Shown here piece after piece: positions 33,331-47,280 of a DNA stretch of 64,000 bases (the stretch's first letter is position 1; each line of letters starts with the position of its first letter). Made by a program: the position numbers and the translations under genes. Source of the stretch: Ignelater luminosus (Eukaryota > Arthropoda > Insecta > Coleoptera > Elateridae); assembly GCA_011009095.1 (NCBI GenBank), contig VTPC01000911.1:153675-217674 (forward strand). Reading direction: 5' to 3'. The notes below the pieces were generated by a model, which made no database searches, was not told where the DNA came from, and was given only the letters and a program-made list of their open reading frames with translations.

Positions 33331-36300
33331 TATAGTTTGGGCTACTGACGATGCGAATCTCAAAATTGCAAAGCTCTCAGAACTTCGCAGGCTTTTCTCC
33401 GGTCTCTGTATACATACAAAATGTTTCTTGTACTGAGACATACCAACCGTCTTGAATTTGTTTTGCAGAAAACGAATTGACTTCACATTTTCGTATTCAC
33501 AGTGGAGAAAAACTCTAAATTTTGATGGCTGCCTGGCTCTGCAGTTCACAAATTCATTTCTATGGATAACTTATCGTACTAAAAAGTTCGGTATACATAC
33601 TACAGTTACATGAAAATTATTGTTTCTAGTTTCGAAATTACTGATATTGTTGATAAGCAAATATTGTGTTTGTTAATAATAACCTGCAGAAAATAAGTTG
33701 TTTTAAGTTAAGTTCTTGGCAATTTTTTTTGGTTTGAGTTTTTTTTTATTGATAGCTAGTCAATAATTTCAGCGTTGTAGATTGTCCTAGATTTAAAAAA
33801 TACTGTTATAGAGAAACTTCGCAACCTTACGCTAAACTGGCAATACCGACAGAATAGAAAAATTGATATGACATCCATTACTGGTAAAAAACTGTTGAAA
33901 TGTTAATTGTGTATAATATTCCTAGCTAAATTCAACAAAATATTTCGTACCTCTTTAGAAAGAATTTTTGCCGGCGCTCTTGCTCATTCATATCAAGATT
34001 AAATTTATCCATCGATATCATTTCTTAAATCCTATTTGATTTGAACTTCAACTATGTAACATACACCTAAATTATAAATGTTCAGGAACCATGGTGGAAG
34101 CAGTACTAATCATATCTCAGCAGGTAGGCTTTTGTATATTTTTCAAATCTACACTGAACTACTTATTTAAATATGTAGCTTTTCAATTGGACTATTAGTC
34201 AGTAATTATGTGCGAATTTATTTTTCACATTTAAGAAGTTGGCGTTTCTAAAAGTTTTCCGCACTGGGGACAAGCCGTTTTAAACCATACTGGCCCCCTA
34301 AACCTAGCGTTTTTGAAAAGGATATGAAACCTTAGTCGCCGTCTAAAGTGTTCCTAACGGTATTTCCGTTTGTGAATTTCTAAAAAGGTTACTCGCTATG
34401 TGCACCTACAATTTTTTTCCTAAAATTGTAACGTTTCTGACCATTTTAATACTACTAATTTTGCAGGTAAGATATTTTAATATAGAAATTCTACGTCATT
34501 TATTTGTGAAATTCTGATTGTGTTTTTCTTTTTAATATCTAAAGTGTATATATTTGTACATCCTGTGTGTAGGTTAATTATAGACTTTAAGTTATGCTAA
34601 ATACATATTAACTCATCTAATTCTTCATGAACAAACCTGTTCTCCAAAATTGGCGGCAGATATAATTATTAGCTAGAGGGAAACTTCCTATTAGTCAAGC
34701 TCAAAGAACACGTACTGCCTTTTCTCTTTGATGTTGATATTACAATATACTACACATACGCATGTGTGTGTGCGTATAATCACATAAAGTTTGTGATATA
34801 AATAATGTTTTGCTAATAAAAGATTTAGATAGGATATTAACTAACATGTGCTTGTGACAAACTGCTGGTGAAATTCGTGTTCGAATATAATAAATTGCCA
34901 TGCAATTCAAGTTCGGTCAAGATTAATGTGTACAAAATTCTGCGGGTTTTTTATTGGGGCCCGCATGTAAAAGAGGAGTGAAGGTGCTTATTAATGGTTA
35001 CAAGATCGTTCTTAATAAAAGAAAAAATTCCATACCGCATTCTCGTAACTTCTGACCAATATAATCATTTATTTGATCATGTTTACCGAGAAATATTGTT
35101 GGCCCTTTCAAAATTGCTTTAACGTAAGTCATTTCATTTTTTTTGTACAAGCGGATGTCCTTGGTTTGTCTAAAATCGATAATTTAACAAATAAATTAAT
35201 ACGGTTAATTTAAAGAGGAAGTTCCGTCTTGTAATGGAAATCAAAATGCCAAAATTTCTATTTTATTTATGGTTTGTCTCTTTTTTTCCTAAGATTTGCA
35301 TACCATTGAGAGGATAACCATAAAAGGCATATGTCTGTCTATCCAACTCAGATTTTATCTTGTCTAATAGTCGGTTGATATCCTCATTATGGTAATGCGA
35401 ATTAAAATGTTACAGCACTTCCTGATATCTGATGCACGTGCGTATCTGATAACAACCCACGACGCTAAATTTTCACAAGTGTATTTGCAACATTACAACC
35501 ACAAAACTGCCTACATAATGGGTGTAATAAAGTTGCATTAAAAAAACCGACAGCAGCATCAGACGACATGCTGTGAGCCCGCGGCTATTTTATTGTAGAA
35601 TGAAACCATCGAGATCCGCTACTTAATTTGCATTTCTTTCTAGCTCATAGTCATATGTGTGCTGCACAAACCCATACGAGCAATGCATATATAAACATTT
35701 TCAGTTACGTAATTATTGTTACGCACCTATGATAAGCATAAGTGTGTTACTATGTAGTATATCTATCTATCTATTTAGCTTGTTAACTGTACGTGTTGGT
35801 CAATTGTAGCTATTTATTTAATTTTTGTTTTCTAAATATATATAGTCTATAAACAACACCGCAATAATGTCATACTTATTATAAAACAATGTAGATATGT
35901 TTTATTTTAATTATATAGTAAATTTTAAATAACTGTATATCGTATTCTTTTGTATAATAGTTCTGTTGATAAAGGCAATTTTCAACGCACCAATGCAGTA
36001 TGAGTGTGTGTGGATACGTGTGGGCGTAGGCTAGCGGCAAAGCTGAAATGCTAATCCACAAATAATGCACAGAGATCTAGTCTAGCCAGCTGTGACGTCA
36101 TCGCTAGGCATACCACACTCTTTGATCAAGTTGCCATGCATTCTGATGCATCGCATTTTGTGGGCGATAAAGTGTACAGTATATTAATAAATTATGCCCT
36201 TGCTCCTTTTTATTGTACATAGTCATTGTAAATTAATTCGTTTTACACTCGTGTAACTGTCAATGAATGAATTAATTGCCATCCCGGTGGAGTTTTATGG

Positions 36301-39300
36301 GAAACATGAAAATTTGCTACGTGCCATCGATCAAGTTAGCTTTATAAATGAAAGGCTTTTTGTTTAAATTCTTGGAATTATGCTTAAAAGTGTTTTTTAA
36401 AATGCAGTTTAATGAGGATTGTATTAATAAATTTTTAAGTAGCTGGACGGGATTATGCAAAAAGGAATATATCCGCTTGGATATTGTTGGTGGGATTTTT
36501 TGTGCATTTGTTTCTTAGGCGCCACGTAAAGCTCCCACCGTTTAGATTCGTATCTGTATTAAATTATATTTTCAGGCCTTTGTCCAAAACGGCTTAAGTA
36601 ATTCCTAGGCTAACCATTATTTAGTTTCACAATTCTAATATGTCTAGATTTTTAAAGTAGCTGCAAACAAGCTAAATGACATCTGCGTTCATCTTCTTTT
36701 CTTTGTTTGGTATCTTACGTCCTTATACCTGAAGCGTCTTATTCATTATAATAGTTAAGAATTTCTCAAGCTATTTGTTTTCATACATTCATTCTTTTGC
36801 TAATACTTGGTAGTGATATTCGGGTATTTCTTGTTTGTATTCTTGATTTAGTATCCTGGACTGATTTTCAAGAATTTCTTCTCTTTTGCTTTCTTTGCAT
36901 TGGGTGGCTAAAATTTCCAGGTAACAATAAAGGGAAACTCGAGCCAAGATCTTCCTAATAACACCGGAGCCGGTTTACCTTGTTTACCACATGGTGCCTT
37001 AAGAGATTTTACCCTGTGTTAGTCACTGCTGGTTGTTTGATGAAGAACAAATCCAAACTTTCAGTCAGATTAATTGTATGAAAATACTTAGAAAGTGAGA
37101 GCAACGAAACCAGTAGGAGAATGAACGGAGGGAAAGAGAAAATGAAATTTGGCTGCAGTGAACAAAAGGCAATTCAAATGAGTTAAGTTAATGGATCACT
37201 GATGGTGATCCGGTAAAGCCTAATCCTCAGCCATATTAGCTTCCCAAAACAAATTTACACAAGAACACCTACCAAACTGCGAGTTGACCGAGAGGACTAA
37301 ATTTATCTATTAGATAACTTACTTGGGTAGATTAGTGGGTTAGTGAAGAGAAGATCAAGTAGGCGAAATGTGCCCACAAAGTAACTTATCTGGTTACGCT
37401 AATGGCTCAATGCCCCGAGGTGGCGTGATACATATCCATTAATCTGCATTCGGCGCTGCATAACCAGATTTCTCAAACTAAAAGGCAAGCGTCATTAGTC
37501 GGCTTAGCCTTGGAACTAGTGGGATTCCTTTCAAGAATGACAAGATACGCGTAAAGGAACGGGAGCAAATAGTAGCAGCGATAAAACGCGTCCTGAAGAC
37601 AGCCAAAACAATTCCGCTAATCAACCATTGCAGACGGTGTGATGGATGGAGAACGAAACCTGATCGTACAACGCACGCCAAGATCATACAATTTTTATGG
37701 TATTTGAATACCTATGTTGATTTATTGTCTTTTTAATTGAACTAAAAGATTGTCCAAGAAATAGAGATAATAACTTTCTGCTAACATTATTGTAACCAGT
37801 TAAGGATCTACAATCTAGTTACGCCGTGGTATTTCCCTAAATAATCTGTGTACTAGTAGTTTATGACAATAATCGATTTACTAATCAGTAGTTGTCAGAA
37901 TTTCGTAGAAAGAAAAGGGAACGCTGTCGAAACCCATTATCCAAATCTACAAAAACATTACAAATTGCAATAAGTTTAGAACATTTTGTTTCTTCCAAAA
38001 CTGCAAAAAGATTCATTGTTTGCTAGCATAGCTAATAACGTTGAGAAAGTGAAGAACATTTTCAAAAAAACCATTTTTGATGAAACCATGACTGATGACT
38101 AGTATTTGGAAAAATGCGTTAAAGAACTTTCATATCGAAGAATAAAAATCGCAAAGTACTTTTCCAGCCTAACCAAGAAAGTTGCAAGTTATTTGTAACA
38201 ACAAGAAATTACTTTTTATCGAAATTTGAATACGCCCTTCATGTTCTTAAAATAAGGGGTATTGAACGTTTTTGGGCCTTATACAAAAAGAAATTATTAG
38301 AGACGTGGTGTTACGCCAAAAGATCTTGCTAGATTTCGAAAAGTGTTCAAGACAATTTTGGGAGAAGTTGCCGAAAGTAACGGAAAAGAGATAATGGGGA
38401 CACGGCTACAAGTCGTTAGGATTTTGAAGACTTTTTTCTAAATGTGCAAACAAAGTGGATAAAATAAGCCTTTTGTGTTCTTGAGAAAAATTCAAATTTA
38501 ATATAAAGAAGAATGCTTGAAATGCAAAATCTTCTAAAATTCAGTCCTGTGGTCAACTGGCATTGTTCAATAAACAGAAGTAAATAAAAATAAATTATAT
38601 TTGATATTCCAACTAGCAGTACAATTGGCAAACATACATTGCGAGTAAACCATAACAAAAGCGAAGTGAAAGTAGGCCAGAACCGGCAAATCTAAACTCG
38701 CTCGACTACAAGTAGAGAGAATCGCGGTGGCAAAAATGTTAATTAGTACCAAGCTACCTAAACCATGAGACAAATCTTCATGTAACTCAAACTTTCATTG
38801 GTTCTGAACCCTTTTTGAGTTGCATCGGTTTAGGGTAAATATTGAGTGAATTCAGAGACTACAAATGGGCCCAGAACCTATCCTGGATGCTGGGTAAAAG
38901 TTACTTAATTCGAAATTTATTAATTAGAGTCGTCACCTGCCAGTTTTTCTAACTCGAGGACAGTTATTTAAGCTAGACTTGACAGAACGCCTTAGAAGAG
39001 GAAGCCTCTAAGAAAAGAATTCTATAGATGAGCCTAACTCTCTTCTCCATTTTTTTGTGTCGATAATGGTAAGATGGATTCCAATTCATGTAAATTTTTT
39101 TTTACTTGAAGTCTCTTTTGGCATTTGAAGCTTTGTTATGAATAGTACGATTTTAGTAACAGATGCAGCTCGTACTCAAAGAGCTTTGGTCTTCAAGAAC
39201 GCAAAAAATTCATCGTGAAGAATAAAACCTTGAGAATCTTATATACAGAGTGCCTATGAGAGAAAGAACTCGTTTTTGTCCTTAAGCTTTTACCATTGAC

Positions 39301-41279
39301 TCGGATTCTTTTTATTTTCTATTTTTTTACTCTAATGCTTCCTAATTGACTGTAGAAAAAATGAATTATGTTATTGATTGAAAGAGCAAAAAAACCCCGA
39401 TTACTCGTAGAAGAAAATTTTACACAAAGTGTTTTATGAGCAACTGCAGATTAGACCTAGGGTGTGTCAAAGACCAATAGGCAAAACTCATTTTGAACTC
39501 ATATTAGTAATGACCTATACCTTCTGGTATAAAGAAAGTGAAAAATTCTCATTAGAACAATTACAAGATTTGCTATATGGGAATTCCAAGTTCTTTTCTA
39601 TAGTTTGCAGTTTTGGCTTTGGGTTTTCAATTTATGTAGTAAAATCGATCTATCCTGATACCATTGCAGTTTCCGAAAGGTTTATCAAAAACATGTTTAT
39701 TATTAATTTCTAGGTTTTGTCTTTCATGAAAGTCGATCTAGATCTTAATTATAATTGAAGTATTTACGAAAAAGAATTTCTAGTAAAAGCTTGGACTTTC
39801 TTACTTTCTGGTTCTTTTTTGATGAAAATGGTTTGTTTATCGAAAATCGACCCAGATTGTGCGATATCCATGCAAGTAAAATTAAACATTGGGCACTATA
39901 TCGAGATATCAGCAAAATCGTTTTATAGATAGATAATTTATGTTAAGACTTGAACCTGCCCAAAATATTCCTAGTTCAAATTGATTATTGTAATATAATT
40001 AGTCTCTATGTTGGGGATAAGTTCTCCCCTAGTAGTATTTTACCATTCCCATTTATTTAATATTATGTCGTAAATCTAATTAACAATAGGGAAAGGGTTA
40101 GAATAATTAAGGGGTCATAAATCTGCACATTCAAGAAATGATAATGATAATAAGTAGCTATACATTTAACCAAGTTCGCCAACTAAACGTTAATCGTGCG
40201 TGAAAAACTTAATCGATTGGGTTTTCCTTTGAAGATTAAGGAAAAACTGTAGGTTAAAAATTGTGTAAAATTCTAAAATGGTCAGTTATAAAACATTATT
40301 TGCAACATTTATTGGAGGAAAAAATGAGATACCCACGTCCTTAGTTTTAATTGATTTTTAACCCGGGTATGCAAATAAAGTTTTATAGTTTTATTTGGCG
40401 ATGTAAAAATCCATTCTCTTAACACCAACTCGATTTGTAAGTGTAAATAATATTCCAGAAATTACTTTCAATAAAAATTACAAGGACGTAATTTTTTATT
40501 GTTTTAATGGTTGGTTTTTTATTGTTTGCAAAAAGAGCTTTAATTTTTATTTGTCGTTTTTCTTGAACATTAATAATTTTAGAAATACAAAACAAAAGTT
40601 CATTGTATTTTTGTGTGATACGGATGCCAAGGAAAACTTGTGTACCTACCACATTTATTTAATAGATTTTCAAATGGCATTTTGGTTGTATAACTAAAAA
40701 TCGAATTTATATTTTTTAGTCGTTAATAGTTTTCTATAACCCCCAATAAACTGTGATGTCATAAAATGTGATATTAAAAATGTTTCCAACGCATTTTGAT
40801 GACGAAAGCCTATTAAGTTTCTTTAAAATTCTCTTAATTGTACTTGGCTTGTGTATGTAATTTTGTTCTGGTTTTAGATAGTTAGATCTTCAGAATTTAA
40901 AATTATCAAAATACCGTCTTCAGTAAATGATAAAACACCTTGACCTTATCATGTTGTGCATGCCCATTTTCACGTTTTAATTTTGAAAATAATTGCAAAA
41001 CATAGTTCTGCACTTCATAGTACTAAACGTGTCAAATACCATGCACGAATAAAAAACCTGAATGCAAAGAAAATCAATACTATGGTGTCGTGATCTTGAA
41101 TACACGACCTTTAATTTTACTCTTTGACTGGTTTCTCTTTATCACGTGTTTCCATTGTATTTCTTAACTTTTCATTTTGATGTCTTCTTTTTGATTTGCC
41201 CATTTAACTTAGTTCTGCATATTGTCTAATCTGACAATTGTTGAACATGTTCCAGCGATTTTAGTAGAATCATCATTTA
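33331..41279. other. long stretch without a recognised gene
   Basis: About 8 kb of AT-rich DNA. A TCTA microsatellite lies near 35758-35775, and TG/CA-rich patches near 34745-34780. Short frames occur on both strands (for example 35879-36070, 37478-37687, 38416-38773, 39429-39713, 40419-40652). None has a recognised domain or paired splice sites. A moderately G+C-richer stretch at 36900-37690 was read in all frames without finding a known product. Confidence 0.5.
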
Positions 41280-41627
41280 CAGTGATGTTCACTTATAACG
41301 AACCCGGTTAAACCGAACTCTTGCTTGTAACGAACCAGTTTGAAAGGTACAAACCACAGTTCCATAAGAACTGTGTTAAATTTTTCTTCATATAACGAAC
41401 TCAGTTATAACGATCTTTCGGATAAAACGAACCGTTTTTCGTATATAAAATATCAAATATTTCCGGTTAGAGCGAACTTTTAAGTATAAAATAAGGAACT
41501 TCTCCGAAAGTAAAACCGTACTAGCACATTAGCACATTCTAGATACAAACAGTATTCAACGGTCAGTATCGTGTCGCCAATCGTTCGGTATGCTTACTTG
41601 CGCTTACTAGTAAAAAAATGTTTTAAA

Positions 41628-41990
41628 CAAAAAGCGAAACTGTTTTACATTAAAAGAGAAATATGAAATTATAAAACGTTTACAAAGAGGTGTAAAACAA
41701 AGTGAAACATGTCGTGAAATGAAATTAAGTAAATCAACAGTTGCTACAATTTGGAAGACAAAAGATAAAATATTGGAAAATTTTGAACAATTAAATTCGA
41801 GTATTGACAAAATTAAAAACCGCACTTAGTTGACCAACAACTGTTAAAATGGTTTAGCCAGCAAAGAGCTAATAATGTGACTGTGAGTGATACCGTGTTA
41901 CAAACAAAGCAAAAAACATTACGGTTCAAGGAAGAGACTTGCGTTTGTGGAAAAATGTCCAATATATGAATTTTTTAAGTAAAGATGGTG
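41628..41990 (+). pseudogene. remnant of a pogo-like transposase N-terminus
   Basis: One frame reads FTLKEKYEIIKRLQRGVKQ, then SETCREMKLSKSTVATIWK and KDKILENFEQL, the psq/CENP-B N-terminal helix-turn-helix of Tigger-type transposases. After a stop at about 41827, another frame continues VDQQLLKWFSQQRANNVTVSDTV and AKNITVQGRDLRLWKN-like sequence. It lacks the whole catalytic domain. The nested MITE begins 5 bp after it. Confidence 0.7.
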
Positions 41991-41994
41991 TATA

Positions 41995-42911
41995 CAGTGT
42001 GTCCAAGCATGGGGATCTTGGAAACGGTAAGAGGTACAGCATCGGTTAAATGGAATGAAAGTTGGCTATTCATAGAACCTTTTTGTTGGCGTTTGCAAAT
42101 CTAGATATCTTGGATAGTTTCAAAGATTATTTTTTCTTTCCTTTATTTAAAGAGATATAAGAAAACTAAAACCACTTTTCCTGTACAACTTTTCGGTTTC
42201 GAGTAACCATCATCAACCTCATTTTTTTAAATAGGTGGAAAAACAATTGAAAATTGTTTTGGCTAGCTCTTGTTGTCACGATTCTAATGATGTAAACATG
42301 ATAGGGTTATTTCGGTTTTGATTTTTTGTGTTGAACGCTGCTGGGAGCAACTGTAATAATTGCTGTTCATCTTCAAAATTTTGGTTGAGCACATGATTTT
42401 TGACATAACCGCAGAGGAAAGAAATCTAATGGTGTTAGATCAGGTGATCGTGCAGGCCAGAATACTGCAGAATGCATTAATTTATAGCATAAGAAATCAA
42501 AATAACTCGATCAAGTTTACATCATTAGAATCGTGACAGCAAGAGCTATTCAAAACTATTTTCAATTGTTTTTCCGCCTATTTAAAAAAATGAGGTTGAT
42601 GATGGTTACTCGAAACCGAAACGTTGTACAGGAATTTTGTTAGCATATTTTAATAGAGAACAAAAAGTGACAATGGAAAAGTGGTTTTAGTTTTCCGATA
42701 TCTCTTCAAATAAATAAAAGAGAAAATAATAACGAAAATCGAGAAGTCTACTTTTTCTTAAATATCTCTGAAACTATCCAAGATATCTAGATTTTGCAAA
42801 CGCCAACAAAAAGGTCTAATAAATAGCCAACTTTCGTCCCATTCAACCGATGCTGTATCTTTTACCGTTTAAAAGATCCTCATGCTGTGCATCCTTATCT
42901 TGGACACACTG
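41995..42911. mobile_element. foldback element, CAGTGTGTCC family, nested copy (917 bp)
   Basis: CAGTGTGTCCAAG at the left and its complement at the right are each followed outward by TA. The arms are about 320 bp each and near-complementary, including ACAGCATCGGTT, AAAGTTGGCTATT, TTTTTGTTGGCGTTTGCAAA, ATCTAGATATCTTGGATAGT and GAGGTTGATGATGGTTACTC. The centre (about 42320-42480) keeps a scrap of transposase on the minus strand. Beyond the first 13 bp its arms differ from those of the copies at 32846 and 53861, so it is a related but distinct subfamily. Confidence 0.9.
42330..42465 (-). pseudogene. scrap of a Tc1/mariner-superfamily transposase inside the MITE
   Basis: The minus strand reads WPARSPDLTPLDFFPLRLC, the region of the third catalytic Asp seen in many insect Tc1/mariner-superfamily transposases (usually followed by a WG-type continuation). 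Only about 45 codons remain. It suggests the MITE arose by internal deletion from such an element. Confidence 0.6.
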
Positions 42912-43108
42912 TATATTATTACCTGTAACTATCTAGAACTCTTTATGTTTCCTTTTGTTCCTAATTATATTTTATAAATGTAAAAAATAAAATAAAAGGG
43001 TTAAATCAGACGGTAGCGGATTTTGTAACTTATCACTTACAACGAACTTCGGTTATAACGAACCGTTCGTGACGGTCCCTTGGAGTTCGTTATAAGCGGA
43101 CTTTACTG

Positions 43109-46100
43109 TATTTTCATTTGTGTTTTATTTCGAAGTGAATAGGAAAAGGTAAATAGAAGCGTTGCATTTTGCACTTCGTTAACTTTGGAATTTTAATCTT
43201 TTGCTTTAATCACGAACAAAACTAGACTTGATATTTTGTTCGAAATCAGTCCTATCTGTTTTGTCTATTTAGCAAAAAGATACAATGTGGTAAATAATTG
43301 TTAGGGTTCTTCTCCAACTTTGCACAACAAAACCAACTATAGCAAGTAAATCAAGTCAACTCTTCTAAAATTAGTTTCGATGTTTTTTAAGAAAGTCGAC
43401 GCTATCATATTCTTGTTATTGTTGCTTAAAAAAAATAAATACGAACGGTTTTAAGTGTTTCACTTTTTTTGGGTGCTACTCTGTATACTTGAATAGTCAT
43501 GTCAAATACTAATAATCTTTTTGGAACACTGAAATGCTGAGCTTGAGACTTTTCCCATTAAAGAAATCCTGTTCGTGTTGCTTTGCGGTTTCCAAAGAAT
43601 CGATGACGTAATAGAGATAAATCTTCCCTTTTCAGCCAGGGTTATGCATCAACGCTGCAGCAGCATAAATTGCTCTCGTAGAGTCTCTTTGCAGTATTCC
43701 TTGTGGAAACTATCGTAGAAACAATTACTGATTGGTTTTCTAGTGTTGGCGGCAGTGCTTGGATGGTTGATTGTTTATGACATTTTCTGATAGCGCAGAA
43801 ATTAGAAACTGTACTGTACTTTTCAGAACTACACCATCGTAGTGTTTGGTGTCTTCGAAGCTCAAGCTGAACTATTGACGCTGGATACTTGTAGTTGTAG
43901 TCCAACTCGAAGGAGCAGTTCTATATGAAAAATCTAAATTAATGGGACCTCGGTTGCACTTTTCTCATTCGAATGTGAACAGGAACATGAGATATGGATA
44001 TTTGTATTGTCTTTGCTTCTATTACTTTTTAACAAACTTCTGTGGCACTTACGTGATGAGGGCTTATACACGTTATATCACGATACCTGCTGTAAAATAA
44101 AAAATGAAAAGAACTATACAATTGAACAGAATAAACATAAATCAATATTCAAACCATTTAGTACATAGGGTGACAACTTTTATGAATAGAAATAATAATG
44201 ATAAAAAATTTTTCCAATCACATACATACAGTAAAGTATTTAAATTAACACTAATCTACACAATGAAAATGTTCAGTTAAGCAGAATATATTTTACAACG
44301 AAGATTTTAACAGGTAAACTTTGACCTCTAACGGTACTCCATTATCCTCTTGCCAAGATTAATTCTTCTGAGTCTTCACTTGCAATGTACGTTACAGTGT
44401 TTGATTGCTGCAATTCTGCAATGTTACTGTTTATTAATTTATACTACAACTTTGTTTACTGTATTTCGTTTTTGTAATCGTGCTCAATAATTTGAGATCG
44501 TCAACAAATATTTAAAAATAAATTCTACAAGAACTAATTATGCCATTTTCATAAATTTTCATAGTCATCAACATTGGTTTTTGTACAAAAAAAATTCCTC
44601 CATAGTCGGTTACCTTTTGATCCAATCTAAAATTTCGTTTTAATAGTGAAACTCCAATATAATTTTAACTAGCCTCACTTCCTTGATATACGTAGTTTGT
44701 TTTGTTGTCATTCAGAACTGATGAGATTTTTTTTTCAATTCAACGAACGGATTATTTTTCATTGACCCTTATATTCCCCCAGATGTGGACGATTTGTCAC
44801 AGGAAACAATTTCCGAGATTGTACAATTTATCAATCGGACGGTATTTGCAAATGTATTCCTCCTCCTTTTAGCCGCTCGAATTCCTCTTTCCCAGGCTTC
44901 TTTCTATGCAGTTCGAGTTAACTCTTTCGGATTTGACTAGTAGACCAAACTTTCACGTTTGTCGGCAATATAGTTATGTGTAGGCGGAATAACGAACGAA
45001 CTCCACATTTGGTCAGCAGCACAAGGTCGCAGTCTTCAACCTTGCTTCAATTGTATATGTGTGTGTGCACTTGCAGTTGCTGTCGGTGTATGTGCAGTGG
45101 TTAGTATGCGTGGGCCTTATAATTGTTGTTTGTCTGATAATAATGTTTGCAACATCAAACAAAACAAGTCTAGACTAATTTAGAGGAAGAGGAAATGATC
45201 CCAGTGATATTTGTATTTCGGCGAAATTTGTTTCAGTTTTGCCATACGAAGTAACGATCGGCAGAGGGAGTATTGAACTTGCTCCAGTCGTCGCTTCATT
45301 GTTTTTTATTTTTGTTTGTGTATTATGAGGAGGTTAATTAACTATAGTCATTTAGAATATGTTTATAAAAACATCCTTGTTTTGTTTTTTCTTACTGCTG
45401 CGCCTTAGCTTGGCATAATTTTAAATTGGAATTCAATTTAGAACCAATGAATTAATTCAAACGGAAAGCTCGACAAAATTTAAAAGTTATTGTTACAGCC
45501 TGTTTTTAATTATTGCGTTTCTTGAACATCTATTAAAAGTGGCTTGGCTTTAATGAAATTGCCTTGATTGATTATTTCCAAAGAACAACGGGAGAGACTA
45601 TTGAATGCTTCGTTATTTATTCTATAGAACACGCTAATTGTTATCAAAGGGGGCGATGGACCGGAAACGAATGCCAAATTGTAATATAATGAAGTAAATT
45701 GCACGTGCTGCAGATTGTTTCAAATTTCAAATCAAATTATTATAAAAATGTAGTCTTGACCTTAATAGAATATGTGTGTGCGTTTGTAATTATTGCAATT
45801 ATGTAATATTACATCAGAAAATAGAGTTCAATAAATAGAGTCAACAAAAAAAAGTTGAAAGGCGAGGCTGTATTAATTATGGTATGTAAATCTCGTTTTC
45901 CTACATTATACCTTGATTGCACAGAAGGTTTGAAAATGGAAGTTTTGTACCAGTAATGTTCAAATAGGTAGGTGTAAATTTATTACGGAAACATTTCAAT
46001 GAATGACAAAATACAAAGTTCAGATGTTTATGTGCGACAGTTGGAGGTAAATTCAAATCGTGATAATTTAATACTACCGATGGTAGTAGGTATTATTCAT

Positions 46101-47031
46101 CCGACGCAAGGAGGAAGTTATGGAAGTGTAAATTATTATTTATCATGCAGCATACACGAATGTAGTGTATGTAAGAAATCCAGGAAGTTATGGTTTATTT
46201 TAGTTGTTTCCAAGTAACCTCATTATTAACTTTATGTCTACGTATAACATAATGGAACTAATTGAGTCTCTAAGGAGGCATTCCATCCCTTGAAAAGATC
46301 ATTAGAATGCAAAGATGTTCTCTAATATAGTACAGCATGAAACAAAATCTGTGCGTTAGATAAAATATGGCGCAGTCGGTAGAAAAATAAATCTAGAAAG
46401 TAAATTATAAAATAATAATTGAAAATAAGATAAATTGCTACTAACAGGTGCTTTCAAAGAAAAATTGCTCAAAGCTTTAGCCTGCAGTGTTTTGTTTGGT
46501 AAGTCATATCTTGAATTTAATTTTCTGTCGGGTACTTCCAATTCAAGTGACGGACACGCGAAAATATATTCACAGATAGCGATGTTACAGTGAAGAATGT
46601 TTACATTGCTCCGTGTTTCATGGGAGTTTATTAACAGATAGGTGGAAATTTGAATTCAAACTTAAGCGCTGACATCGAATAAGTAATTAACAAATGTGTT
46701 AGTTTATGTTCAAATGTTTCAATAAATATTTATGTTGTATTTTTTTTGTAGATTTAAGATGTTTACGATTTTGTATTTAAATAAATAGTTTCAAGTACAA
46801 CTCTAATTTTTTCAAATTGTTCTCTGACTGTTTATAATTATTGTTGCTGAAATTAATTTGAAGTTTGTGTGGTCATCATAAGGTCAATAACGATAAAACA
46901 AAATTTAAGACCACAAATTATAACAGAAGATACAGAGTTTCTCAATAGAATGGATAACGCCATCAAATCGACAATTACGAACGACAGAATTATCAGTAAA
47001 CGCCAAAAATCGGAATTAGAACTTTTGTATT
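43109..47031. other. no gene recognised
   Basis: Short frames only. Two deserve mention: 43642-43905 minus (87 residues, unrecognised), and an uninterrupted 75-codon frame at about 44716-44940 plus, after a possible acceptor ATTCAG, whose product (PYIPPDVDDLSQETISEIVQ in its middle) is not recognised. A TG-rich patch lies at 45050-45080. Confidence 0.45.
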
Positions 47032-47063
47032 CAGTGATGGATTTAGGCTTAGGCCGACGAGGC

Positions 47064-47080
47064 GGGGGGGGGGGGGGGGG
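47064..47080 (+). repeat. poly-G run (17)
   Basis: A homopolymer inside the hAT-type left terminus, likely length-variable and prone to sequencing error. Confidence 0.95.
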
Positions 47081-47280
47081 CAAATTTGAGGCGCCACAAA
47101 ATTTGAGAGACGATAAAAATTACCTTAACTTGGTGAAGTATCTAATTATTGAAATAAAAAAAATATTAATTGACCAATTGAAAACTTCGGGAATTACAAA
47201 AATATAAAAAAATTGAATAGATTTTTCTCAACTCTTTGTCTTTTGCCACAGCAATTGCTTTTTATATTTTTATTATTATA

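Larger units (their letters stand above)
41280..43108 (+). mobile_element. internally deleted pogo/Tigger-like element with a nested MITE
   Basis: The left end is CAGTGATGTTCACTTATAAC and the right end, on the other strand, is CAGTAAAGTCCGCTTATAAC, with TA outside both (41278-41279 and 43109-43110). Several TTATAACGAAC-type motifs repeat inside each end, in the manner of pogo/Tigger subterminal regions. A remnant of the transposase N-terminus lies at 41628-41990. The rest of the enzyme is gone. A 917-bp CAGTGTGTCC element (41995-42911) sits inside, so the original copy was about 910 bp. Confidence 0.8.

Noticed and set aside
37478..37687. 69-residue minus-strand frame in a G+C-richer stretch
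   Set aside because: No recognised domain on either strand and no splice context.
39243..39265. TATACAGAGTGCC resembling a MITE end
   Set aside because: No matching inverted end was found within a plausible distance.
44716..44940. 75-codon frame after a possible acceptor
   Set aside because: No donor or polyadenylation partner, unrecognised product, and frames of this length are frequent in the window.
46869..47207. 112-residue frame with a Gly run
   Set aside because: It runs across the hAT-type element boundary at 47032 and its Gly run is the poly-G tract, so it is a chance composite.
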